A DNA stretch of 64,000 bases, from assembly GCF_002918555.1 (NCBI RefSeq), contig NZ_PQMB01000002.1:533168-597167 (forward strand), in the 5' to 3' direction. The DNA is from Citrobacter amalonaticus (GTDB lineage: Bacteria > Pseudomonadota > Gammaproteobacteria > Enterobacterales > Enterobacteriaceae). The notes under the pieces were generated by a model. That model saw only the letters and a list, made by a program, of their open reading frames with translations. It made no database searches and had not been told where the DNA came from. How positions within the stretch are numbered: the stretch's first letter is position 1; each line of letters opens with the position of its first letter. This document shows positions 19,832 through 31,007 of the stretch, piece after piece. The translations under genes were made by a program, and so were the position numbers.

Positions 19832-20947
19832 ATGATGAAGCGCAACATCCTGGCAGCGGTGATCCCTGCCCTGCTGGTAGCCGGCGCAGCTAACGCTGCT
19901 GAAGTTTATAACAAAGACGGCAACAAGCTGGACCTGTACGGCAAAGCGGTAGGTCTGCATTATTTTTCTAAAAACAACGGTGAGAACAGTTATGGTGGCG
20001 ATGGCGACCAGACCTATGCCCGTCTTGGTTTCAAAGGGGAAACTCAGATTAATGACCAACTGACCGGTTACGGTCAGTGGGAATATCAGTTCAGCGGCAA
20101 TAATTCTGAAGGTGGTTCTGACTCTCAGAATGGCAACAAAACCCGTCTGGCGTTCGCCGGTCTGAAATTTGGTGATGCCGGCTCCCTGGACTACGGTCGT
20201 AACTATGGCATCGTTTACGATGCTCTGGGTTACACCGATATGCTGCCAGAATTTGGTGGTGACACCGCCTACACCGACGACTTCTTCGCGGGTCGCGTTG
20301 GCGGCGTAGCGACTTATCGTAACGCTAACTTCTTCGGTCTGGTCGAAGGTCTGAACTTCGGCGTTCAGTACCTGGGTAAAAATGAGCGTGCCAGTACTTA
20401 TGATGTTGACGGTGATGACAATAACTTCAGCGATGTTCGTCGTTCTAACGGCGACGGCTGGGGTACATCTCTGAGCTACGAGTTTGAAGGTTTCGGTATC
20501 GTAGGTGCTTACGGTGCGGCTGACCGTACCGACGCTCAGGAAGATGCACGTCTGCGTGGCAACGGTAAAAAAGCGGAACAGTGGGCGACTGGCCTGAAAT
20601 ATGATGCTAACAACCTCTACCTGGCCGCTAACTATGGCGAAACGCGTAACGCAACCCCAATCAGTGGCGGTTTCGCGAACAAAACGCAGGACATCCTGTT
20701 AGTTGCTCAATACCAGTTCGACTTCGGTCTGCGTCCGTCCATCGCTTATACCAAATCCAAAGCGAAAGATGTTGAAGGTGTCGGCAACGAAGATCTGGTT
20801 AACTACGTCGAAGTCGGTGCTACCTACTACTTCAACAAAAACATGTCCACCTACGTTGATTACATCATCAACCAGATCGATTCTGACAATAAACTGGGCG
20901 TAGGTTCTGACGACACCGTTGCTGTAGGTATCGTTTACCAGTTCTAA
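19832..20947 (+). CDS. ompF: OmpF-type general porin
   Basis: 371 residues against 362 in E. coli OmpF. A signal peptide of 22 residues (ending AANA) precedes a mature protein starting [16 protein letters not shown]. It is a 16-strand trimeric outer-membrane barrel ending in the aromatic YQF needed for BAM assembly. The constriction-loop motif PEFGGD is present. External loop L4 is longer than in E. coli by about 16 residues ([16 protein letters not shown], about 20390-20437), and loop L6 is shorter. It allows passive diffusion of small polar solutes and many beta-lactams. Its position next to aspC and its promoter identify it as OmpF rather than OmpC. Confidence 0.95.
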   Translation: MMKRNILAAVIPALLVAGAANAAEVYNKDGNKLDLYGKAVGLHYFSKNNGENSYGGDGDQTYARLGFKGETQINDQLTGYGQWEYQFSGNNSEGGSDSQNGNKTRLAFAGLKFGDAGSLDYGRNYGIVYDALGYTDMLPEFGGDTAYTDDFFAGRVGGVATYRNANFFGLVEGLNFGVQYLGKNERASTYDVDGDDNNFSDVRRSNGDGWGTSLSYEFEGFGIVGAYGAADRTDAQEDARLRGNGKKAEQWATGLKYDANNLYLAANYGETRNATPISGGFANKTQDILLVAQYQFDFGLRPSIAYTKSKAKDVEGVGNEDLVNYVEVGATYYFNKNMSTYVDYIINQIDSDNKLGVGSDDTVAVGIVYQF

Positions 20948-20972
20948 TAGCAGACCTCTTTGTTATATGCCT

Positions 20973-21001
20973 AAAAAACAGGACTTCGGTCCTGTTTTTT
21001 T
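20973..21001 (+). terminator. Rho-independent terminator after ompF
   Basis: AAAAAACAGGAC-TTCG-GTCCTGTTTTTT is a 12-bp stem on a stable UUCG-type tetraloop, 26 nt after the ompF stop. Confidence 0.95.
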
Positions 21002-21130
21002 ATATCCGCCAGAGAAATCTCGCGTCTTCAAAAAACACTCAGAGTTTTCGCCGCTAACGGTTGGCATTTTGTAAATCTACCGTTAACCTGATAGCGGACT
21101 TCCCTTCCGTAACCATAATGGAACATCGTC

Positions 21131-22321
21131 ATGTTTGAGAACATTACCGCCGCTCCTGCCGACCCAATTCTGGGCCTGGCCGATCTGTTTCGTGCTGATG
21201 ACCGTCCTGGAAAAATCAACCTCGGGATTGGTGTATATAAAGATGAGACTGGCAAAACGCCGGTACTGACCAGCGTTAAAAAAGCCGAGCAGTATTTACT
21301 CGAAAATGAAACGACAAAAAACTACCTCAGCATTGACGGTATTCCGGAATTCGGCCGTTGCACGCAGGAACTGCTGTTCGGAAAAGGTAGTTCACTGATT
21401 AATGATAAACGCGCCCGTACCGCGCAAACGCCAGGCGGGACAGGCGCTCTGCGTGTTGCCGCTGACTTTCTGGCTAAAAACACCGCGGCCAAACGCGTGT
21501 GGGTAAGCAATCCAAGCTGGCCTAACCATAAGAGTGTTTTCAACTCTGCGGGTCTGGAAGTTTGCGAATATGCCTGGTATGACGCCCAAAACCATACGCT
21601 GGATTTTGACGCGCTGTTGAGCAGCCTGAACGAAGCGCAGGCGGGCGATGTGGTACTGTTCCACGGCTGCTGTCATAACCCAACCGGTATCGATCCTACA
21701 CTGGAGCAGTGGCAAACACTGGCGCAGCTCTCTGTGGAAAAAGGCTGGTTGCCGCTGTTTGACTTCGCCTATCAGGGCTTCGCCCGTGGTCTGGAAGAAG
21801 ATGCCGAAGGTCTGCGTGCGTTTGTTGCATTGCATAAAGAACTGATTGTCGCGAGTTCTTACTCCAAAAACTTTGGCCTGTACAATGAGCGTGTCGGCGC
21901 CTGTACGCTGGTGGCGGCAGATACTGAAACCGTTGAGCGCGCCTTCAGTCAGATGAAATTCTCTATTCGCGCCAATTACTCTAACCCACCGGCTCACGGC
22001 GCAGCTGTGGTCGCAACCATCCTGAGCAATGACGCGCTGCGCGCCATCTGGGAACAGGAACTGACCGACATGCGTCAGCGCATTCAGCGTATGCGCCTGC
22101 TGTTTGTCAATACACTGCAGGAGAAAGGGGCAAACCGTGACTTCAGCTTTATCACCAGACAGAACGGTATGTTCTCTTTTAGCGGTCTGACCAAAGAGCA
22201 GGTATTGCGTCTGCGTGAAGAGTTTGGCGTCTACGCCGTGGCTTCCGGGCGTGTTAACGTGGCGGGAATGACACCGGATAACATGGCGCCGCTGTGCGAA
22301 GCCATCGTTGCCGTGCTGTAA
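21131..22321 (+). CDS. aspC: AspC, aspartate aminotransferase
   Basis: 396 residues, equal to E. coli AspC. It is a PLP fold-type I aminotransferase; the Schiff-base lysine is in [15 protein letters not shown], and the phosphate-binding arginine region follows. The substrate-binding arginine lies in the C-terminal [10 protein letters not shown] segment. It interconverts oxaloacetate and glutamate with aspartate and 2-oxoglutarate and can also make aromatic amino acids. It is downstream of ompF in the same direction, but the ompF terminator separates the two. It converges on gloC. Confidence 0.98.
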   Translation: MFENITAAPADPILGLADLFRADDRPGKINLGIGVYKDETGKTPVLTSVKKAEQYLLENETTKNYLSIDGIPEFGRCTQELLFGKGSSLINDKRARTAQTPGGTGALRVAADFLAKNTAAKRVWVSNPSWPNHKSVFNSAGLEVCEYAWYDAQNHTLDFDALLSSLNEAQAGDVVLFHGCCHNPTGIDPTLEQWQTLAQLSVEKGWLPLFDFAYQGFARGLEEDAEGLRAFVALHKELIVASSYSKNFGLYNERVGACTLVAADTETVERAFSQMKFSIRANYSNPPAHGAAVVATILSNDALRAIWEQELTDMRQRIQRMRLLFVNTLQEKGANRDFSFITRQNGMFSFSGLTKEQVLRLREEFGVYAVASGRVNVAGMTPDNMAPLCEAIVAVL

Positions 22322-22337
22322 TCACCTCCCCGGATAA

Positions 22338-22365
22338 AACAAAGCCCGCTGATGCGGGCTTTGTT
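22338..22365. terminator. Bidirectional terminator between aspC and gloC
   Basis: AACAAAGCCCGC (22338-22349) pairs with GCGGGCTTTGTT (22354-22365) around a 4-nt loop. The A-rich left flank and T-rich right end let it serve aspC (plus) and gloC (minus). Confidence 0.88.
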
Positions 22366-22372
22366 ATCTGCA

Positions 22373-23020
22373 TTACCAGACAGGCATTTCGTCTTGCAAG
22401 AACGGATTATGCAACCGTTCATAACCCAGCGTCGACAGCGGGCCATGACCAGGAATGAATGTCACGTCATCGCCTAACGGCAGCAGTTTACGCTTAATTG
22501 CGTCAATCAGCTGATTGTGATCCCCGCGCGGGAAATCACTGCGGCCGACGCCGCCTTTGAATATTACATCGCCGGAAATCAGTAGCTTTGATTGTTCATC
22601 AAAGAAGACCACGTGTCCCGGCGTATGTCCCGGACAATGCAACACCTGTAAAGTCACATTCCCCACGCTGACCCGATCGCCTTCGTTCAGCCAACGATCG
22701 GGCGTCAGCGGTTGACACTCTTCCAGGCCAAACATGCGGCTCTGTGCAGGTAACCCCTGTAACCAGAACTCATCTTCTTTTTCCGGACCAATAACCGGTA
22801 CGCCATAATGCTGCGCCAGTTCAGACGCCGCGCCTACGTGATCAAGGTGGCCATGAGTGAGCAGGATCTGCATGAGCGTCAGGCCGCTGGCATCAACGTC
22901 CTGTTTGATTTTCTCTGCATCGCCGCCGGGATCGACCAACGCCGCCAGACGCGTTTGCTCACACCAAATCAGCGAGCAGTTCTGGGAGAAAGCGGTGACC
23001 GGAATAATACGATAATTCAT
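22373..23020 (-). CDS. gloC: GloC, type II hydroxyacylglutathione hydrolase (glyoxalase II)
   Basis: 215 residues, the E. coli GloC (YcbL) length. The metallo-beta-lactamase motif THGHLDH is at 55-61 (H56, H58, D60, H61), with the further metal ligands in CPGHTPGH and GHGPLST. It hydrolyses S-lactoylglutathione to lactate and glutathione, the second step of methylglyoxal detoxification. It is smaller than GloB because it lacks the C-terminal substrate domain. It is the last gene in the leftward run ldtD-ycbK-gloC, 19 nt after ycbK. Confidence 0.95.
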   Translation of the reverse strand: MNYRIIPVTAFSQNCSLIWCEQTRLAALVDPGGDAEKIKQDVDASGLTLMQILLTHGHLDHVGAASELAQHYGVPVIGPEKEDEFWLQGLPAQSRMFGLEECQPLTPDRWLNEGDRVSVGNVTLQVLHCPGHTPGHVVFFDEQSKLLISGDVIFKGGVGRSDFPRGDHNQLIDAIKRKLLPLGDDVTFIPGHGPLSTLGYERLHNPFLQDEMPVW

Positions 23021-23039
23021 ACTGCTCCTGTTTCGTTAA

Positions 23040-23588
23040 TTACCAGTGCCGCGCTGGCCCGGTGTCAATATGCACAAAATTACTGCGTGGGTAATATCCT
23101 ACACCACCTGCGCGCATAGATAACGCCGCTTTGCGAATATTGCTTAACGAAATGCCTTCAATATGGAAATCCATTGCCTGCCCTTTGGTGTGGTAGCTTT
23201 TTTTCGCCACTCCACTGCTGTGCGCACGCAATTCATTATTGGTATCCATGGAGCGATAACCGGAAATAAGCTGTACCGGCTTACGGGTGCCTAACAGGCC
23301 TTGCAGGCGGAAAAGCTGATCGAACAATCCTGGGTCGATGGACTTAATTTTATTCGCACGATAGTCGCGGAAAAAATGGTTAAGTTTGGCTAATTCATCC
23401 TGAATATAGGCTCTGCCGTCGAAAAACTCCGCTTTAATCGACTCTCCGGTATGAAGATTATTGAGCGTCAAAATACGCGGGCGTGGGGTAGAGAGCGTCG
23501 CAAAAGCCGGGCCAGGCAAGATGGCGGCACCGAGGGCAACACCACCAAGCGCCAGCAATTTGCGACGATTAGCGTCAAATTTGTCCAT
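23040..23588 (-). CDS. ycbK: YcbK, Tat-exported peptidase M15-like (DUF882) protein
   Basis: 182 residues. The N-terminus has a twin-arginine signal: NRRKLLALG followed by a mild hydrophobic stretch and a cleavage site near residue 30 (PAFA). The mature part is a DUF882/peptidase M15 domain with the zinc-ligand pattern seen in D-Ala-D-Ala carboxypeptidases: SGYRSMDTN, AMDFH (His and Asp) and FVHIDTG. The enzymatic role is not established; a peptidoglycan function is likely from the fold and from the neighbouring L,D-transpeptidase gene ldtD, 181 nt upstream. Confidence 0.9.
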   Translation of the reverse strand: MDKFDANRRKLLALGGVALGAAILPGPAFATLSTPRPRILTLNNLHTGESIKAEFFDGRAYIQDELAKLNHFFRDYRANKIKSIDPGLFDQLFRLQGLLGTRKPVQLISGYRSMDTNNELRAHSSGVAKKSYHTKGQAMDFHIEGISLSNIRKAALSMRAGGVGYYPRSNFVHIDTGPARHW

Positions 23589-23769
23589 GATAATCAGGTC
23601 TACAGGTCAAGTGTTATCGTTTATATGCACTTCTGGCGCACGAGAGGCACCTTAACTGGCAAAAAAGCTGCCGTCAAGATTGCCCTTCCCCAGCAGCCAC
23701 AGGGCCTGCAGGCAGCAGGCCTCGTGATTACACAGTTTTACGACAACAGATTTACCAGAACATCTTCAT

Positions 23770-25596
23770 TTACCTGATTAATTTTTCAGCTTTTGCCATA
23801 ATTTGTGCGCTGGATCGCGCAGTCTGATCATAATTGTAAATATCTGTACGATACTGGGTCTGACCGTCCGCGCCGACAAACGCGGTCAGATAGTAGAGAT
23901 TGACCGGGATGTTCTGGCGAATATTGACATATCGCGTATCGCCCTGCTTCAGCGCATCAGAAATACGCGTATTGTTCCAGCCCGCATCCTGCAACAGCAT
24001 ATTCGCCAGCTCCGACGCCTTATTCACACGAACGCAGCCGGAACTGAGCGCTCTGGCGTCTTTCTGGAACAGGTTGTGGTTCGGCGTGTCGTGCAGATAA
24101 ATCGCATCGGAACTTGGCATATTGAACTTATAGCGCCCCAGCGAGTTGTGCGCCCCCGGAGCCTGCTGGAAGCGGAACGGCAGATTCGACGGCGTGATAG
24201 TCGCCCAGTCCACCTGCCACGGATCGATAGCCTCTTTGCTGTTCCAGCCGCGCATCACCGTATAGCCGTGACGCTCAAGATATCCCGGATCGTTCCACAA
24301 CTTTGGCAGAATGTCTTTACGCGCAAGCGTTGGCGGCACGTTCCACGGCGGGTTGACCACAACGTTGTTCAACGCACTGCTCATCATCGGGGTTTTCCGG
24401 TCAGGGCGTCCGACAATGACGCGGGAGGCCAGCACCTGATTACCGTTTTGATAATAAACCAGTGAGTAAGCCGGAATGTTCACCATAATACCGGTAGAGA
24501 GCTCGCCAGGCAGCAGACGCAAACGCTGAATATTCAGTGCCAGAACGCCTGCCCGCTGGGCCGGCGTCACGTTCAGCCAGTTACGCGTGGCGGGACCAAT
24601 CGCGCCGTCAGCACCGAGTCCCTGCCACGCCTGAAAACGCTTCACGCCTTCAACCAGTTCCTTATCATACGCCGCACGAACAACCGGAGCAGGTTTCCCG
24701 GCAGCAGACGCGGATTCAGTCGCTACGGCAGAAGGGCTGACAACGGCATCGCCAGCGTTATATTCGCCCGGCAGCGCAATGTTCGGCCCCCCTTCCAGCA
24801 TCCCCGTACGCTGCAAAATTTCGCGCAACGCGGGAACGTCATTACTCCACTGGCCCGGCCGTAACGTTGCTTTACTGGTCAACTCCGGCCATGGACGGTT
24901 GTCACTCACCAGTTTGAGCAGTGATTCGTGCATTGCGGCATATTGCGGATGCTGTGGCGTCAGCTCAGCGATAAACGCTGGCAGCTGACCGTTATCCAGC
25001 GCCACCTGCCACTGATTAATCACCGAAAGCGGCGGCGTCGCCAATGCGTAAGGCTTGCTGCTATAGAGCCAGCGGTTGCCTTTGACGGAAATATTAGCGA
25101 TGAAGTGAAGATAACCCATCATCGCATCGGACAGGACAGCATCACGTCCCAGCCCCGTCACGGACGGATCGGTCAACAGCGCCACCCAGGTTGTAAATTG
25201 CGGCTGAAATCCGGCAATCGCAACCTCGGCCAGCTGTTGTTGAAACGACTTCACCGCATCACGATTTTCCCACATGGGTTTCATATCGTGCGCGGCGTAG
25301 AGTAATTCCAGTTGGTTCATATATACCGGCGTGTAGCCAGAGGGAAGCTGTGCCTGTAGCTCAGCGCGGGCTTTTTCCGCCGCGCCTTCTGCAAGCGGCT
25401 GGAGACCGGCCATCGCCGCCGTGGTGGGAGACAGCGCCTGCGGCTGAGCCAGCCCCTGCTCGCCGGCGACCACAGGACTGTCACCCGGAATAACTTCAGG
25501 CTCATCGGCCTGGACACTGAACAGCGGAGCGAATGTTACGACCAGGCATAAACTGATTGCCGACAGCCGACGACCCCATATTTTATTAAGCAACAT
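23770..25596 (-). CDS. ldtD: LdtD, L,D-transpeptidase (peptidoglycan 3-3 cross-linking)
   Basis: 608 residues from ATG 25596, against 615 in E. coli LdtD (YcbB). The frame extends to 25698, but the extra part is an inverted repeat outside the family's sequence; 25596 has an AGGGG site. A signal peptide (about residues 1-30, ending SVQA) directs export. A scaffold region is followed by a peptidoglycan-binding domain ([24 protein letters not shown]) and the YkuD catalytic domain with the HDTPN and SGCVRVN motifs, the latter holding the nucleophilic cysteine. It makes mDAP-mDAP cross-links, which matter under envelope stress and for beta-lactam tolerance. It lies downstream of mukB. Confidence 0.96.
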   Translation of the reverse strand: MLLNKIWGRRLSAISLCLVVTFAPLFSVQADEPEVIPGDSPVVAGEQGLAQPQALSPTTAAMAGLQPLAEGAAEKARAELQAQLPSGYTPVYMNQLELLYAAHDMKPMWENRDAVKSFQQQLAEVAIAGFQPQFTTWVALLTDPSVTGLGRDAVLSDAMMGYLHFIANISVKGNRWLYSSKPYALATPPLSVINQWQVALDNGQLPAFIAELTPQHPQYAAMHESLLKLVSDNRPWPELTSKATLRPGQWSNDVPALREILQRTGMLEGGPNIALPGEYNAGDAVVSPSAVATESASAAGKPAPVVRAAYDKELVEGVKRFQAWQGLGADGAIGPATRNWLNVTPAQRAGVLALNIQRLRLLPGELSTGIMVNIPAYSLVYYQNGNQVLASRVIVGRPDRKTPMMSSALNNVVVNPPWNVPPTLARKDILPKLWNDPGYLERHGYTVMRGWNSKEAIDPWQVDWATITPSNLPFRFQQAPGAHNSLGRYKFNMPSSDAIYLHDTPNHNLFQKDARALSSGCVRVNKASELANMLLQDAGWNNTRISDALKQGDTRYVNIRQNIPVNLYYLTAFVGADGQTQYRTDIYNYDQTARSSAQIMAKAEKLIR

Positions 25597-25679
25597 CCCT
25601 TGCCCCCTGTTTTCTTTATCATACTTTGAGTAGCCAGACGCCAGTAATCGGGTGTGAAACGCCTGTAAACGCCAATACC

Positions 25680-25728
25680 ACTGAAGTATGACGAGCAAGC
25701 CTGTATACCCGTCAGGCTTAACTTCAGT
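25680..25728. repeat. Long inverted repeat upstream of ldtD
   Basis: ACTGAAGT (25680-25687) pairs with ACTTCAGT (25721-25728), and inside it AAGCCTG (25697-25703) pairs with CAGGCTT (25713-25719). The segment TGAAGTATGACGAG resembles, on the minus strand, the ERIC end CTCGTCATACTTCA, so it may be an ERIC remnant. It lies between the mukB terminator and ldtD, within the likely ldtD promoter or leader. Confidence 0.55.
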
Positions 25729-25812
25729 ATATAAACTTCGTTAGCTTTTTACCTGGTATAATGTAAAGAAGTTTAAGGAAATTGCATCTGAAATTATGAT
25801 GGTTCCGAATAG

Positions 25813-25840
25813 AAGAAGGCGGTCTTTCGACCGCCTTTCT
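25813..25840 (-). terminator. Rho-independent terminator after mukB
   Basis: On the minus strand AAGGCGGTC-GAAA-GACCGCCTT is a 9-bp stem with a GAAA tetraloop, followed by a C/T-rich run. It lies directly after the mukB stop and separates the muk genes from ldtD. Confidence 0.85.
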
Positions 25841-25842
25841 GA

Positions 25843-28800
25843 CTAGCTTGCCTCTGACGGGGCATTCTCTGTACCGGGGAGGGTTTCCGGCGGTTGTGGC
25901 GCGAATCCACGCAGTCCAACCACGTGAACATGTTCCGTGTTCTGGAAGACTTTACGCACCAGTTTATACGTGGTGCCTTTCTCCGGGCTGATGTTTTCCG
26001 GCGCCGCGATGATCAACTGCATCTGCAAACGCTCACACAGTTCAAACAGTGTGGCGATAGAGCGCGCATCCAGACGTGCCGCCTCATCAAGGAACAGCAG
26101 ACGGCACGGAGAGATATCCTTCCCGCGCAGGCGACGAGCCTCATCCTCCCAGCTCTGTACCACCATCACCAGGATAGACATACCGGTACCGATCGCCTCA
26201 CCGGTAGACAGCGCACCAGACTCCGCACGCAGCCAGCCGTCAGAACCACGATTCACCTCAACTTCCATTTCCAGATAGTTACGGTAATCCAGCAGCTCCT
26301 CACCAATCGTCTGCGGCGTACGCTGACCCATATCGATTTGTGGGTTCAGGCGTTGGTACAACTTCGCCAGTGCTTCTGAGAAACTCAGACGGTTGCTGTT
26401 GAACAGATCCTGATGCTGTTCGTGCTGTTCAGACAGCACTTCCAGCAGCGTGGCGTGGGTTTCACGGACATTGACGTTCAGACGTACGCTGTTGACCTGG
26501 CCAAACGATACGCTCTGCAGCCCCTGGTTGAGCTGGCGAATACGGTTCTGTTCACGCTGAATGGTCTTGCGAATAATGTTTGCCACACTGCGCGAACTGA
26601 TCGCCAGCTTCTGTTCACGCGAGGTCAATTCTTCCGTCAGACGCCCCAGCTCAATTTCCATCTGTTCGATGGCTTCAACCGGATCGTCAGTACGGATGAT
26701 ATCCTGGCGGATACGCTCACGCAGATGCTGATAAACGGCCACGAAGAACTGGATTTTACGTTCCGGACGCTTCGGATCTTCGGACAAGCGCAGCACATCG
26801 CGCAGATGTTCGTTATCCGCGACGGCCAGACGCAGCGCACCGAGCGCTTTATCCGACATGGAACGTAAGTCATCGGCAGAGAGATAGGCCAGTTCGCGAC
26901 GGTGCAGACGACGCTCAACGCCATTGTCTTTCACCATACGCATCACCGCACACCACCCGGCTTTGGCGGTCACCACCTGCTCGCGCATTTCATGGTAATC
27001 ACGTTCGAGTTTACGCAGCCTGCGGGTCAGGTTATCCATCTCCGCTTCGCAGAAGGTCAGCGCTTTTTCAAGCTGATTGCGACGGGCACGGTTATTACTC
27101 AGTTGAGCATGTAGCTCATCGCGACGAATACGCGCCCGCTCTTCCGCGCCGCTGTCAGCACGGACGCCGATATCCTGCAGCTCGCGCTGGAGATCGTTGA
27201 GCAACTCTTTTTTGGTGTCATACGAGCTTTTCAGCGACGCCAGCACCTGATTGTACTGACTTAACTGTGCGGCATGACCACGCAAGGCTTCACGGGCACG
27301 GGTACGCTCGCTCTCGGCTTGCGCCAGCCGCTCGCGCAGTTTTTCGTTCAGATCGCTGTTGCCGTTGAGCATTTCTGCCGAGTCGGAGTAACCAAAGTGC
27401 GCACGACGCTGAACGACTTCGGTCAGCGCAAACGCCTGCTGACGAGCATCGCGCTGTGTCTGCTGCGAATACGCATAATCCTCTTTCAGTTGCTCAAACT
27501 GTTCCGGGTCACTTTGCAACACTGAAACAATCGGTTCCAGTCTGGCAAGCTGATTGCTGTGCTGTTGCACAAAGCGCGCGGCTTCCTGTGCTTCATCCAG
27601 GCGCTCCCGAATTTCATCCACCCGGTCGGCCAGCGTATCGTCAGCCAGCAGGTTCAGACGTGGCAGCAGGCGGTTAAGGGCCGAAACCCCTTCCCTGGCC
27701 TGTTCATACTGAAGTCGCTGCTGCTGATTATCATTTTCATGATTAGCCAGCGCACGCTCCAGCTCCACGCGACGGCTGTTGAGCTGGCGAATTTCCGCTT
27801 CCGGATCGGAATCAAACGCAACGGCAAGGTGGCTGCCGATAAAGCGGCTGAACGCCTGATGCAGACGCTGAGTTTTCTGGACGTCAAAGGAGAGCGTGGC
27901 AAAACGCTCAGAGAGCCCCTCACGCTCGGCATGCAGATTTTCAATACGGCTTTCACGCGCCGCACGACCGAAAATCGGTACCGACGGGAAGCGTGAATAG
28001 CGCCACTGGCGATCGGCGATTTTCACGACCACCGCTTTTTCCAGCTCATCAACGCTGAAGACGCTGTCATCGAACGACTGCGGATCCCCTTCGATCAGGT
28101 ACAAATCTTCCGGACAGTCCGTTAACCCTTCCAGTTGTTCAGCAATCAGCGACAGATCCGGCACCACGATGGCGTGGCGCGACGGGCCGTACAGTGCAGA
28201 AAAGTACGGCGCATCTTCAAGGCTAACGTCGTCGTAGATTTCTGACAGCAACACGCCGCCAAAGCGCTCCGCCAGGGCGTTGAGGCGCTGATCTTCGGCC
28301 CCGCCTGGCTGACTTAAACGTTCAATCTCTTCATCAACCGCATTTTTACGTGCGCCGACTTCATCGCGTTCAACAATCGCTTCACGCTCACGTTCCAGCA
28401 ACTGCTGCAGATATTCCGTCACTTCCTGGCTGGAGGTGAACTCTTCACCGCACTGCTCGCTCAGTTGGTTCAGGCTGTTTTGCGCCGCCAGCCAGACAGG
28501 AGCACGCTGCATCAAACGCTGAATGCGCGACTGCAGTTGTTCCTGCTCCTGACGCAACGTCATACGCTGTTCATGCGCGTTAGAGACGCTATCAGACAGC
28601 GAGGCGATGCGCGCCTCCAGCTCCTGATGCAGCGCTTCCAGTTCGTCGATATCGACGTTCTTACCCTGACGTTTGCAGAATTCCGTCAGCAAACGCTCGG
28701 CCTCCTGCTGTTCACGCAGACGCTGCTCCAGCTCGCTCAGACGCATACGCAACGGCTGAACCTGCTCGGCCAGGTGACGCTGATCGACCCCTTCACGCAA

Positions 28801-30303
28801 CAGCTCGCGGGCAACCTCCCACGCTTCGTTACGCGCCAGAGGACCATTGATTGCCACCACCAGCTGATAGGCCTGCTCAAACTGGCTGTGTGCGGTTTGC
28901 GCCACACTCATTTTCTGCTCCAGTGAGAGCAGTTTTTCTGTCGCTTCCTGTTCTTTAGCCTGGAAGGTTTCCAGCCACTGCGCTGCGCTGTCTGCCGTTA
29001 AATCAGGCAAATGGCACAACGCTTTTGCACGCTCCAGCGCGGAAATCGCCTGATTGTACTGAATGGCGCGGGTTTGCTGCACGTCCAGGGCCTGCTGATA
29101 ATCGGCAAGCTGGCTTTTCAGCTCATCCACTTCCAGCTCAGCGGCCTCCGCGCGCGCTTCGTTCTCTTCCTGACAGTCGACGGCTTCCGCCACCACTTCA
29201 TTTTGTTCTTCAAGGCGGATCTGTAGTTCGTCGAGATCCGCTTCATAACGTTCAATTTTTTCCTGCTGGCGCAGCGCGGTTTGCACCAGGTTCAGGTGAT
29301 CGCTCGCCGCCTGATAATCGGCCTCAAGGGAGCCTTCTGCCCCATTTTGTTCGCCCAGCTCACGGGCCATATCCACATGTTTATACTGTTCCGCCGCCAG
29401 CTGTTTGCGCGAGGTGTAGAGTTCACGACGGAACTCCAGCGCCTTATCCAGATGGACTCGCCGCTCGTTGGCATGACGCATGTAGTCTGCCGCCACATAG
29501 TTGGTGGCTTCGCTGATCAGGTGTTTAAACAGATCGCGGTCGGACTGGGTGACACGGATCGCTTCCAGCGTCATACGGTTTTCACGCAGCGCAGCTTCCA
29601 TATCCTGGAACGCTTTGCGCACGCCGCTGTTTTCCGGCAGCAGGTAGTCGCGCAGGGAACGGGTAATGGCGCTGGAGATCCCGCCGTACAAGGAGGCTTC
29701 GATCAGGCGATAGAACTTGCTGCGATCGGAGGCTGAGCGTAAACGACGGGCAATAATGCCCAGATCGAACATCAGCGAGTGATAGTCGGTGATCGAGTTG
29801 AACTGCTTAAACTGCACCCCTTCCATCTCGTCGAGCTTCTCTTTCAGCTCGGCAAGTGAAAGCACGCGCGCCTGACGTTCGTTCAGCGTTTCCGTCACCA
29901 GTTGCGTCGGCTGAACCGACATCGGCAGCCCCTGAATGGCGAACGGTTTGATATCAACTTTACGGTCGCGCCCGGCAACCTGTTGCAGACGTACGCCGAC
30001 CACCACCCGCTGATGGCGAGAGTTGATCGTATCAAGCATGGAGTAACAGACACCCGCCTTCAGCTTACCGTGCAGGCCTTTGTCGCGTGAGCCACTGGTC
30101 GCCCCGGCCTCCGTGGTGTTACGAAAGTGCAGCAGGGTTAAATCCGGGATCAGTGCCGTGACGAATGCCGCCATGGTGGTGGATTTACCGGCCCCGTTCC
30201 CCCCGGACAGCGTGGTGACCAGTTCATCGAGGTCAAACGTGCGGGCAAAAAAGCCGTTCCAGTTGATAAGCGTCAGTGAGCGAAATTTACCGCGTTCAAT
30301 CAT
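25843..30303 (-). CDS. mukB: MukB, SMC-like chromosome condensin ATPase
   Basis: 1486 residues, exactly the E. coli length. The N-terminal head has Walker A GGNGAGKS (34-41). Very long Glu/Gln/Arg-rich coiled coils run from about residue 280 to 1200, interrupted by a globular hinge at about 650-780. The C-terminal head carries the ABC signature in [11 protein letters not shown] and Walker B in [11 protein letters not shown]. MukB dimerises at the hinge and with MukEF forms the bacterial condensin MukBEF, which extrudes DNA loops and aids chromosome segregation with topoisomerase IV. Its ATG shares one base with the mukE stop (TAATG), so translation is coupled. Confidence 0.99.
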   Translation of the reverse strand: MIERGKFRSLTLINWNGFFARTFDLDELVTTLSGGNGAGKSTTMAAFVTALIPDLTLLHFRNTTEAGATSGSRDKGLHGKLKAGVCYSMLDTINSRHQRVVVGVRLQQVAGRDRKVDIKPFAIQGLPMSVQPTQLVTETLNERQARVLSLAELKEKLDEMEGVQFKQFNSITDYHSLMFDLGIIARRLRSASDRSKFYRLIEASLYGGISSAITRSLRDYLLPENSGVRKAFQDMEAALRENRMTLEAIRVTQSDRDLFKHLISEATNYVAADYMRHANERRVHLDKALEFRRELYTSRKQLAAEQYKHVDMARELGEQNGAEGSLEADYQAASDHLNLVQTALRQQEKIERYEADLDELQIRLEEQNEVVAEAVDCQEENEARAEAAELEVDELKSQLADYQQALDVQQTRAIQYNQAISALERAKALCHLPDLTADSAAQWLETFQAKEQEATEKLLSLEQKMSVAQTAHSQFEQAYQLVVAINGPLARNEAWEVARELLREGVDQRHLAEQVQPLRMRLSELEQRLREQQEAERLLTEFCKRQGKNVDIDELEALHQELEARIASLSDSVSNAHEQRMTLRQEQEQLQSRIQRLMQRAPVWLAAQNSLNQLSEQCGEEFTSSQEVTEYLQQLLEREREAIVERDEVGARKNAVDEEIERLSQPGGAEDQRLNALAERFGGVLLSEIYDDVSLEDAPYFSALYGPSRHAIVVPDLSLIAEQLEGLTDCPEDLYLIEGDPQSFDDSVFSVDELEKAVVVKIADRQWRYSRFPSVPIFGRAARESRIENLHAEREGLSERFATLSFDVQKTQRLHQAFSRFIGSHLAVAFDSDPEAEIRQLNSRRVELERALANHENDNQQQRLQYEQAREGVSALNRLLPRLNLLADDTLADRVDEIRERLDEAQEAARFVQQHSNQLARLEPIVSVLQSDPEQFEQLKEDYAYSQQTQRDARQQAFALTEVVQRRAHFGYSDSAEMLNGNSDLNEKLRERLAQAESERTRAREALRGHAAQLSQYNQVLASLKSSYDTKKELLNDLQRELQDIGVRADSGAEERARIRRDELHAQLSNNRARRNQLEKALTFCEAEMDNLTRRLRKLERDYHEMREQVVTAKAGWCAVMRMVKDNGVERRLHRRELAYLSADDLRSMSDKALGALRLAVADNEHLRDVLRLSEDPKRPERKIQFFVAVYQHLRERIRQDIIRTDDPVEAIEQMEIELGRLTEELTSREQKLAISSRSVANIIRKTIQREQNRIRQLNQGLQSVSFGQVNSVRLNVNVRETHATLLEVLSEQHEQHQDLFNSNRLSFSEALAKLYQRLNPQIDMGQRTPQTIGEELLDYRNYLEMEVEVNRGSDGWLRAESGALSTGEAIGTGMSILVMVVQSWEDEARRLRGKDISPCRLLFLDEAARLDARSIATLFELCERLQMQLIIAAPENISPEKGTTYKLVRKVFQNTEHVHVVGLRGFAPQPPETLPGTENAPSEAS

Positions 30304-31007
30304 TATTCTTCCTCTCCGCCGTCCGGCTGATTCTCTTCGGCCTCATCATTGAGTTGCAGATGGTTCTCGACCGGCATCGCTTCACCATCACGGATTAAGC
30401 GACGCTGCGCTTCACGCGGATCGTCGCCGCTGCGCACGTCCGCGCCAAAGCGGAAGACCGACTCGGTAATGCGGAATTTGCTGCTGTCGTGGCCCATAAA
30501 CCACACCATACCCAGACGGCGCAGACGGTTCAGAGATGAACGCATTTTTTCCTGCAACTTCTGGCGGTCAACGTCAGAGCCGGTCGAGCGGTTATTCACC
30601 AGCTTCAACAGTTTGGCTTCATCAGCCAGCGTCAGCAGTTCGTCGTAGAGTTCCTGTTGGGTAAAAATCCCTTCATTCGCCAGCCGCTCCGGGCTGAGAT
30701 AGAGATAGCAAAGGATTTTACCGACCATCATATCCAGTTCCGAGAGGACGGAGCGCGGAATAATGGTGGTTGAACGCGGGCGCAGGTAGAAGAATCCTTC
30801 CGGCGCACGTATCAGTTCGACGTTATAACGCGCGTAAAACTCTTCCAGGTATTCCTGAAAATCCATCAAAAAGGCATGATTATCCAGTTCGTCCAGCCCG
30901 ACGTGGCGACCTGAGCGCAATGCGCTGTCCAGCGCCGGAAATAACGGATTCGCCAACGCCTGCGCCAGCTTAACCGGCATCACTTGTTCAATATTTGTCA
31001 ATGACAT
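30303..31007 (-). CDS. mukE: MukE, condensin kite subunit
   Basis: 234 residues from ATG 31007, the E. coli length. An upstream in-frame start at 31034 would add nine non-family residues. It is a winged-helix (kite) protein with an acidic C-terminal tail ([15 protein letters not shown]). It binds MukF and regulates the MukB ATPase and DNA entry. The first 20 nt overlap the mukF 3' end, and the stop overlaps the mukB start by 1 nt, so the three subunits are made from one tightly coupled message. Confidence 0.97.
   Translation of the reverse strand: MSLTNIEQVMPVKLAQALANPLFPALDSALRSGRHVGLDELDNHAFLMDFQEYLEEFYARYNVELIRAPEGFFYLRPRSTTIIPRSVLSELDMMVGKILCYLYLSPERLANEGIFTQQELYDELLTLADEAKLLKLVNNRSTGSDVDRQKLQEKMRSSLNRLRRLGMVWFMGHDSSKFRITESVFRFGADVRSGDDPREAQRRLIRDGEAMPVENHLQLNDEAEENQPDGGEEE

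Noticed and set aside
23803..24465. 220-codon frame opposite ldtD
   Set aside because: Entirely inside ldtD, with no supporting signal; typical shadow.
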